Assembly: GCA_027257055.1 (NCBI GenBank)
Contig: JAPVLO010000886.1
Location: 1 to 64,000, forward strand
Length of the DNA stretch: 64,000 nucleotides
Reading direction: 5' to 3'
DNA from: Cephalopachus bancanus
Lineage: Eukaryota; Chordata; Mammalia; Primates; Tarsiidae
Part shown: positions 56,590-64,000 of the stretch, in pieces
How the letters are laid out: each line of letters opens with the position of its first letter
How positions within the stretch are numbered: position 1 is the first letter of the stretch
Notes under the pieces: model-generated
Databases searched by the model: none
What the model saw: the letters and a program-made list of their open reading frames with translations, nothing else
Told to the model about the DNA's origin: nothing
Program-made: the position numbers and the translations under genes

Positions 56590-59262
56590 AGAGTTATGAA
56601 CAATGACAAGATTTTTTAATTACAAGAGCAACATGATAGGAACATATTGCAAAAGTGGGTTCCAAATGGTCTTAGAGTTAATGGATTGTTTTTAACTTCT
56701 TCATTAGTAGAGCAGAGAGCTTCCTACCTTTTATTAAAAAAAAAACAAAAAAAAAAACCTAGGAAAATGCCAGTTTTGATTTGTTGATATTTCAATTTTA
56801 GCTTCAAATGAAATTATCCTCAATTTGAAAATGGTAAAGGGATACTGATATAAATTTTAATAAAAAGGAATATTGGAGAAATAGTTACATGAATGAGACA
56901 GACACTGGAAAGTAGAAGCTAGGCCTTCAGGTTTTACAAAAGTAAACATTACTGAGAAATGAAGATAAACTTGAAACAGACTGGAGAGCCCTAGAATAGG
57001 AAATACATAACACGTTGTTTTAATTCCTAATGCATCTGTATTAACAGGACAATCTATGAAAATCAATAATTCCTGAGATATGGTTAAGCAATAGATAAAG
57101 CAACACAAGATGATATTATCAGACAAATGGAGGTCTGGTAATTGTCTGCAGGATCAAACTCTCATGTATAATGACTTTTGAAGGTTGAGGTTTATGAGAG
57201 CAGTTCATTATGTATTTCAAACAAAGGTCTATTTTGCTTGTGTTCTTCCATCGACTGTAGTACTAGGCACTGCAGCTGAAATTTTGCCCAAGGGAACCCA
57301 TGTCTACCAGTTGTTTAACCTTGTGACATTCCACTAAAAAGCACCAGGTTCTTTTGAAATACATAATTCATGAACTTCTCTGGTTGTTTAGCATTGATCA
57401 GCACTCGAATAAATTAAGTTGCTATCATATTAACATAAGTAGTAATGCTTTAGTGAGTGTTTTTTTCTTTCTTTTCTGTTCGCAGTCTTCTATCAAGTCG
57501 TTTAGGGATTTCTAGTTCTTAAAACAGGAAGTCAATTTAGAAGAATGCAGAGTTATTAATTCAACTACAATGATAGCAGAAGGCTGTGAAGTATATCCTT
57601 ACAACTGTTTGTATATTCATTTAAATTCCCAGATTTGGCTGCCAGGATGGATTTGTTCTCAGACTTCTTGTCTTCTGTGTTGTTAGATATGTCTATCTTT
57701 GCATTTTTCAACTCTATATGTAATTATTCTCAAATCTAGGTAGCTTGATGTGGTTATATAATTGTCCAATATGTCAGCAGGCAAGGAAATGTGATTTATA
57801 TCCTCTTGAACCTGCCAAGGTAATGCATTGAAGACACCAGCCTTTCTCTAAGGAGCACAAATGGATATAGCAGCAACCTTCATATATCAGAGACACAGGA
57901 CTATTGTGTGGCAAGGGGGTAGGTTTTCATGCTCACATGCTGAAATGTGAGAAGAGGAATCCATCCGAGAATGTGTTTTGGCACATAGATATTTTACAGT
58001 TTTTCTCTTTCAGCATAATGTGAACACTTTAAACCAGATAGCCATTTTGCAAGAGAGAAGACATTATTAATTATGAGATAGTTTAATGTGCAATCAAACT
58101 ATAGAAAAAATATATTACTCAGTCAATTTGATCTGTGCCATATTTAAATAGATTATTTCACATATGGATAAGGGTGCTCAGAGTGGTGGTAAGAACTCCA
58201 TAAGCAAAACTACCCACATTCTTGGAACAGATTTCCCCTAGTAAAAAGTGAATAGGCCCAAATGTCTCCTATGATTTCATCCCTAATCACTGTTCCCACT
58301 AGAGATTCATCTAAGAGCAGTCAGCCCTTTTACCGGCAATTCTTCAGGACTGTGTATGTATGAAAAGCAGTAGCCTGGAAAAATTAGTCACAGATTTGCC
58401 ACCAAGAATGGTAAATGAATAGTGGAACAGGAAAAAAGCATAGAACATGTTTCAGATTAACCAGAGAAAGTGACTCGATTTTCCAGTCTGTCAGCATTTG
58501 TAGGAAAAATGTATAGTTGTACTCAAAATATTAACTCTGTAAACATTTTAAAGAGTCATTATAGTCCAGTATATAAAAATATCCACATTTCTCATTTAGG
58601 CTATTAACTGGTGTAAATAATTTAATACGTATTTGTTTAAACTCATGACTTCTTTCTTGTCTTGAATCTACCTGTTTTGATTAAACATAAGTTATATATA
58701 AAATTTTTATTCATAAAGTTTCATTCTTTATATTTTGCTATTCAAAATATTCAGCATGGTTGTTTGCTTAACATCTCACAAGCACTGGCTTAAATAACTG
58801 AAAAACTTGACAAAAGTATTTTATCAACACTTTCCCTTGAGATACATTTGACTTATAGAGTAAAATAAGTATAGATAAATTAATAATTAATATATAATCT
58901 GTTTCTAATAGATATTAGAAATAAAAATGGGATTTTGAACCACAATCCCTTGTTAAAATCCTTTTATATTCTATGATATACAGGTGTTATGCAGATTTAA
59001 TTACTTATCTCTATCTTTGAGGATATATAAGTGTATCTGAGTACAAGACCACATATTTCTTTCTTCCTAAAGGAATATACAAAAGATCAGAATGTAGAAA
59101 AATGTATTATTTCTCCCTCATTTTATACCCCAGAACAATCTGAGACTCCTATGCTAACATCCAACTGCTCTATCATGTTCATTACTAGTCTGCCAATTGG
59201 GTAATCACACTTGCCAATTCTCGCAGCCCCTAGTAATTTAGCATTTTGTACAGTTGGATTTT
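56590..59262. other. Unique-looking A+T-rich DNA
   Basis: Two A-runs at about 56736-56760. Otherwise no repeat or coding exon recognised in 2.6 kb. Confidence 0.45.
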
Positions 59263-59334
59263 AGCAACAGAAGTCACCAGGACAATATGCTTTGCATCAG
59301 CAACAGAAGTCACCAGGACAATATACTTTGCTTC
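59263..59334 (+). repeat. 36-bp tandem duplication
   Basis: Units 59263-59298 and 59299-59334 share agcaacagaagtcaccagg and continue with gacaatat[g/a]ctttgc. Confidence 0.95.
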
Positions 59335-59790
59335 TGGCTTTGGAGGAAAAAACTTATTGCTTTTTTTTCCCTTGGATAATGTTTTGAAATAAATATCATA
59401 GTCATTTGCAATATCAAGAGATTTTTTTAAAAATTAAAAACGTGTCTTTGTTTTAATTTGAATGCTTGCAATACCTTCCACAAACAAACACATTATTGTC
59501 AATATTTGAATTACATTAAAACTACTGTATCCAAGAGCATAGTCCTTTGATTGAAGTATACATAGCAATATTTTCAGTATAACCTAATAAACATAAAACA
59601 AGTAAATTCTGTAGATTATGAGAGAGGATCTAATTATTTCCCATTTCCCAACACAGTGACATTTCACTACAGAAATATCTAGATTGTCATTAGTGCTTCA
59701 ATAAAGCTAATGCATTTACTTTTTCATTGCTCACTGATTTTCAAGATTTTTCTGCATTTTATATCCGCTCTTTGTCTTTTCATCTGCTTT
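59335..59790. other. No recognised feature
   Basis: Nothing recognised. Confidence 0.45.
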
Positions 59791-59810
59791 TTTCTTCTCT
59801 GGTTACTTTT

Positions 59811-60090
59811 TTTTTTTTGAGTTGGAGTCTCACTCTGTGGCCCAGACTGGAGTGCAGTGGCTGCTCCCTGCCACCGCAGCCTCGACCTGCTGGGCTCCGG
59901 GGATCCTTCCACCTCAGCCTTCCGAGTAGCCGGAATTACAGGCGCGCGCTACCACGCTCGGCTGATTTTTTTATTTATTGTAGAGATGAGGTCTCGCTGC
60001 CCAGGCAGGTCTTAAACCCGCGGGCTCAGGTGATCCACTCACCTCAGCCTCCCAAAGGCGCGGGATTACAGGCTGAGCCACCGAGCCCGG
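59811..60090 (-). mobile_element. Alu-type dimeric SINE, young
   Basis: Antisense dimer with a perfect 17-bp duplication cttctctggttactttt (59794-59810, 60091-60107). CpG content is high. Confidence 0.98.
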
Positions 60091-60107
60091 CTTCTCTGGT
60101 TACTTTT

Positions 60108-60380
60108 ATGACATATTGTACTACATGTCGTCAAAACTTTATTCCTAATACTAATGTTATTTCCTTTCTCCAAAAATATTTTTTTCTCATAATATTCTAG
60201 GCTATTTAGAAGCACATAATCCTACATAAGTTATACCTTTTAATGCATATTTTAACAAATAATATTTCAGTTTGGCACTAGTACGGCAACTCCGAGGATA
60301 AAAAAATTGCATTTTATTCTAACACTGTAATTTTTGTTGGGTTTCTCATCTAGAAGTAACTTCTTTTTTCATGTTGTCAT
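60108..60380. other. No recognised feature
   Basis: Nothing recognised. Confidence 0.45.
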
Positions 60381-60392
60381 AAATATAGTCTT

Positions 60393-60521
60393 TTTTTTTT
60401 TTTTTTTTTTGAGTTGCAGTCTCACTCTGTCGCCCAGACTGGAGTGCAGTGGCCGCTCCCGGTCACCACAGCCTCGACTTGCTGGGCTCCGGCAATCCTT
60501 CCGCCTCAGCCTTCCAACATC
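60393..60521 (-). mobile_element. Alu-type SINE, right arm only
   Basis: T-run and right arm only, ending 'cctcagccttcca'; the entire left arm is missing. The duplication aatatagtctt (60382-60392, 60522-60532) encloses it, so it inserted as a 5'-truncated copy. Confidence 0.95.
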
Positions 60522-60588
60522 AATATAGTCTTAAACAAAGTCTACTTCAAAGCTTAAAATAATTAAAAAATTCTAATCCAGGCAGAAA

Positions 60589-61122
60589 TTTTTTTATTTT
60601 AAAATTGTGGGGTATAATTAAGGGTTGAGTACACAAATATTTATCATGCAGGTACCCTGGTTGATGATGTGTGCTCCCCCCCGGCAGATTTTGACTAATG
60701 TCACTTCCATCTCCCTCCCGCCCAGCAGTTTCTCACTACTGCCAATCCTTATCTTATAGTATTACTGTAGTTGTTCATGGCCCACTTATGAGTGAGAACA
60801 TGTGATACTCAGTTCTTTGTTTCTGTGAAAGATCACTCAGTATTATAGACTCTAATTCCATCCAGGTTGCTGCAAAGTACATGATTTTGTTTTTCTTTAT
60901 GGCTGTATAATATTCCATCGTGTATATGTACCATATTTTTTTATCCAGTCCTCTTTTGATGGGTAGCACGGTTGGTTCCATGCTCTTGCTATTGTGAACA
61001 AGGCTGCAATAAACATATGTGTGCAGGTATCTTTTTTATATAGTGATTTGAGTTCTTCTGGGTATATTCCCAGTAGGGGGATTGCAGGGTCATATGGAAG
61101 GCTGATTTTTAGAACTTTTAGG
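60589..61122 (-). mobile_element. 5'-truncated L1, A/B subfamily
   Basis: Antisense 3'UTR (gtggggtataattaagggtt) and ORF2 C terminus up to 'ctgatttttagaacttttagg'. Perfect 14-bp duplication aatccaggcagaaa at 60575-60588 and 61123-61136. About 534 bp, inserted 42 bases from the truncated SINE. Confidence 0.97.
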
Positions 61123-61139
61123 AATCCAGGCAGAAAGTT

Positions 61140-61600
61140 AACCTAGAAACATTGAAGTTGAACTAAATTATAAGTTAGAATTTTAAATCATCCATAATAA
61201 AAGAAGATGTGGCATTAAACCTCATGTCCTACACATCAGTGGTAGTCACTTTGTGCTTTTTAATAATTAAATCTGTACACATAGTGGAATTGCTTATGGC
61301 TATTGAAAAGCCAAAAATATTCACCTTAAGAAATCTTTCATTTTCCTAGAAAAATCTTAAAGATGTTTTTTACAGGCAACAGAATTAACTCAGAATTATT
61401 TTTTGCTGTTCAATTTCCTAGACAAAGAGAATCATTGAGTGCTTCTAGGTCAACAATTATGCTTCTCTTTTTTTCAGAAAAATACTTCAGGTGTTTCACA
61501 TTTTTTTGGCAATTTATCGAAAGCAATATTATAATAAAAAATTATAAAATTACAAACAATAGAATTAGTCACCTATATACATTATCACAGAGGGCATCAA
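61140..61600. other. No recognised feature
   Basis: Nothing recognised. Confidence 0.45.
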
Positions 61601-61619
61601 GAACAAGATGTTTCCTTTT

Positions 61620-61908
61620 TTTTGTGTGTGTGTGTGTTGGAGTCTTACTCTGTCGCCCAGACTGGAGTTCAGTGGCCACTCCCGGCCACCGCAGCCTCCA
61701 CCTGCTGGGCTCCGGTGATCCTTCCTCCTCAGCCTTCCGAGTAGCCGGAATTACAGGCATGTGCTACCACGCCCAGCTGATTTTTTTGATTTACTGTAGA
61801 GATGAGGTCTTGCTGCTCAGGCGGGTCTCGAACCCGCGGGCTCAGGCAATCCACTCACCTCAGCCTCCCAAAGGCGCGGGATTACAGGCTGAGCCACCAA
61901 GCCCAGCT
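61620..61908 (-). mobile_element. Alu-type dimeric SINE, young
   Basis: Antisense dimer whose tail is T-run plus (TG)n. It shows gcgggtctcgaacccgc, the perfect B-box hairpin, at about 61820-61836. Imperfect duplication agatgtttcc / ggatgttttc on the flanks. Confidence 0.96.
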
Positions 61909-61919
61909 AGGATGTTTTC

Positions 61920-62215
61920 TTTATATATGTTTCATAAGGAAAATAATGTAGAATTGAAATGTCGTTTGATATTTTCCAAAAGGCATGCACTTGCTAGAAG
62001 TCCAATATTCATTCAAATTTATGATAACAAAGAAATGTCTGCCTCATTCACAGTTTGAAAAAGTGGAGATTTATTCTGAGTAATATATGCAGGCTCCTTT
62101 CACCTTTATGAGTTTATATACAAAGCATTTTGAACCCATGCAACATTGCTCTCACTGATACTATGAGAGAGGATCGAATAAACAGCTAAACTTATACATA
62201 GGTTTACAGGGTCCT
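61920..62215. other. No recognised feature
   Basis: Nothing recognised. Confidence 0.45.
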
Positions 62216-62218
62216 GAG

Positions 62219-62219
62219 T

Positions 62220-62283
<64 letters not shown>

Positions 62284-62352
62284 TGTGTGTGTATACACAT
62301 ATGTATATATGCACACACTATATATATGACTATATTATATATATATATACAT
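62219..62352. repeat. (GT)n microsatellite and adjoining TA-rich tract
   Basis: About 35 GT units (62219-62291), followed by alternating CA/TA and TATATA tracts to 62352. Alternating purine-pyrimidine DNA of this length can adopt Z-DNA or cruciform forms; that is general knowledge, not shown here. Confidence 0.95.
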
Positions 62353-62354
62353 AT

Positions 62355-62895
62355 TATATGAAATTACATACAGATTATGTGTGTGTTATTTGGATGAACA
62401 TCTGGGGAAAGTTGGAATTAATTTGGAACTGGGTCTAATGGATCTGCCAAATTCACATCAATCTCTTTTAGACAGAGATGTTAGTCTTGTGATAACATTT
62501 AAGATAATAAGGTGTAAAGTATTGATAATCTTCCTTGCATTTCTCTTTTATTTTGTTTGTTTTCTCTCTCAGATTATAAAGTAAAAATCTTCAGAGAAGA
62601 AGCAAGGAAATACATTCTTTTCATTGTACCATTCTCCCAACATCAATATTTTTTCTTTTTAATATTCATTTTATCTCTTAGCCTGTGTATCTTTAATAAT
62701 GGTGTATATTGATGCAAAAAATTCATTATTTATCAGAATTGATACTCAGTATATAATGCTACAGATTATAATTTGATAACTAGAAGTTAGTATGAATTAT
62801 GCAGAACTCAGAATTTCAAGAAATGATTTTTTATTTTACTTATGTATCTGTATATATGTAACCTACATATGTATGCTATACTATGTATACATACA
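62355..62895. other. No recognised feature
   Basis: A+T-rich; nothing recognised. Confidence 0.45.
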
Positions 62896-62897
62896 TA

Positions 62898-63223
62898 AAG
62901 TCTTTTCTTGGTATTCCTGGGGAGTTGGTTCCAGGATCCCCTGTGATACCAAAATCTGCAAATGCTCAAATCCCTCATATAAATAGCATAGTATTTGTAT
63001 ATTCCCTATGCATATTCCCCCATGTTAATAATCTTTATTTTACTTATAATAACTAATATAATGTAGATGTTATGAAAATACTCATTACACTATTTTTAAA
63101 TTTTGTATTATTTTAATACTTTGTATTTTAATACAAATTTTGCTATTTGTATTTTTAAATATTTTTGATCTTCAGTTGGTTGAATCTGAAGGTGTAAAAC
63201 CTGCAGATACAGAGGGCCAACTG
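62898..63223 (+). mobile_element. MER2-like Tigger-derived MITE
   Basis: Left end 'aagtcttttcttggtattcc' then 'gttggttccaggatcccctg', 'gataccaaaatctgcaaatg'; right end 'gttggttgaatctgaaggtg', 'gcagatacagagggccaactg'. TA dinucleotides flank it (62896-62897, 63224-63225). Blocks and length (326 bp) agree with the MER2 family as I know it. Confidence 0.92.
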
Positions 63224-63225
63224 TA

Positions 63226-64000
63226 TATGCATATATATGTTTAATTATGTCAACTCTAAAGCACAAAAGTTTAAGGAAAAAAGCAATGTAACAGATGATG
63301 TCTCATTGAGCCTAAGGATTACATTTTTCTTCTTGCATCAGCATTTCCCGACATACACTAATCTAAGTAGTAAAAGCTACATTTTATTTTGTGCATCTAG
63401 GTGATCAAAAATTGAGCCCATGAACAAATTATCGTGGACTTAGATTCAATTCCTATGATAACTAAGCACTCAGTAAATGTGTTTCTACAGCAGGACACAT
63501 ACAACTAGTAAAGAAAATGATTGCTATACCATACACCTTCATTTGTGTTTTATTTTCATTAACTATTTTTAACTCTTTAAATAATCATGTAGTTGGCCAT
63601 TTAAACTAAAAGATTAAGCTGAACAATCATGTTCAAATTTACTCATCACTTTTTTCTTCCCTTGGGACCCTAGCAAAAATCTTATCCATGGTTAAAACAC
63701 AGGCATGTTTCTCAAAATGTTATTAATATTGTCAAAATTCCACTGAACTGGCTGTGCTTGTCCAGCAAAGCTCCAAATGCCCTCTTTTATTTAATGATTG
63801 GAAATACATATCTGTGTGATCTCAGAAGGGTAATGCCATGCCATGTTGGCCACTTCAAGCATGTTTACAGTGTACAGCCTTGTAATTCATACCTGTTTTA
63901 CCAAAACATCTCCTAAAACTGCTCTCCTATCTTAATCATCTTTTGGTCCTGACTTTCTTTGTCATTTCTCTGTTAGATTTACTTGTTCACTACTTGGCTC
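63226..64000. other. No recognised feature
   Basis: No repeat or coding exon recognised up to the window end. Confidence 0.45.

Noticed and set aside
61363..62058. 231-codon open frame, the longest outside the L1s
   Set aside because: Its middle third is an antisense SINE and the ends are unrelated A+T-rich DNA; no start context, homology or splice signal supports it.
62106..62318. Frame with a (TH)n peptide
   Set aside because: It is a translation of the GT/CA microsatellite.
1..64000. CRISPR array, prokaryotic operon or phage system
   Set aside because: Evenly spaced identical short repeats, ribosome-binding sites and tightly packed genes are absent; the repeats are all eukaryotic interspersed elements or microsatellites.

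Overview
The window looks like ordinary mammalian, almost certainly primate, non-coding DNA. It is A+T-rich and dense in interspersed repeats, and I could recognise no host protein-coding exon, tRNA, rRNA, CRISPR array or bacterial-type operon. Primate placement rests on about a dozen dimeric 7SL-derived (Alu-type) SINEs. Their right arm is AluJ-like, but they carry changes that match neither the human AluS/Y nor the lemur Alu consensus as I remember them. A tarsier-like (non-anthropoid haplorrhine) genome is my best guess by elimination; this is inference, not proof.

Layout. 1-1300: old DNA transposons (a Tigger1-like fragment and an internally deleted mariner). 2050-7800: a hAT-type MITE, old L1 and L2 pieces, a 130-bp L1 insertion with a 5' inversion, and a second, unrelated mariner with decayed transposase. 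8089-14055: a nearly full-length L1 on the + strand with 5'UTR, ORF1, ORF2, 3'UTR and A-rich tail, all broken. 14-29 kb: mostly unique DNA with SINEs, L1 3' ends, MIR/L2 relics, LTR fragments and a second L1 with a 5' inversion. 29085-35018: a second nearly full-length L1 of the same family on the - strand, abutting a third L1 fragment. 35.5-49 kb: mostly unique DNA with MER5-like, MER1-like, MIR, MaLR-type LTR and microsatellite sequences. 49.5-52.9 kb: a composite of an unfamiliar L1 5' region, a short segment with a polyadenylation signal, an L1 ORF2 piece, a SINE and an unclassified repeat. 53-64 kb: a further hAT fragment, SINEs, a truncated L1, a long GT repeat and a MER2-like element.

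The only genes are retrotransposon and transposon genes. In the L1s, ORF1 (RNA-binding chaperone) and ORF2 (endonuclease plus reverse transcriptase) would have worked together on their own RNA and also mobilised the SINEs; target-site duplications flank many insertions. All ORFs here carry stops, frameshifts or motif damage. The most interesting signals are an antisense reading frame shared by both L1 5'UTRs (ORF0-like in position), two hairpin-forming changes in the lineage-specific SINE, two L1 insertions with 5' inversions, and a mariner resembling insect elements. Boundaries without a stated duplication are approximate, to about 10-30 bases.
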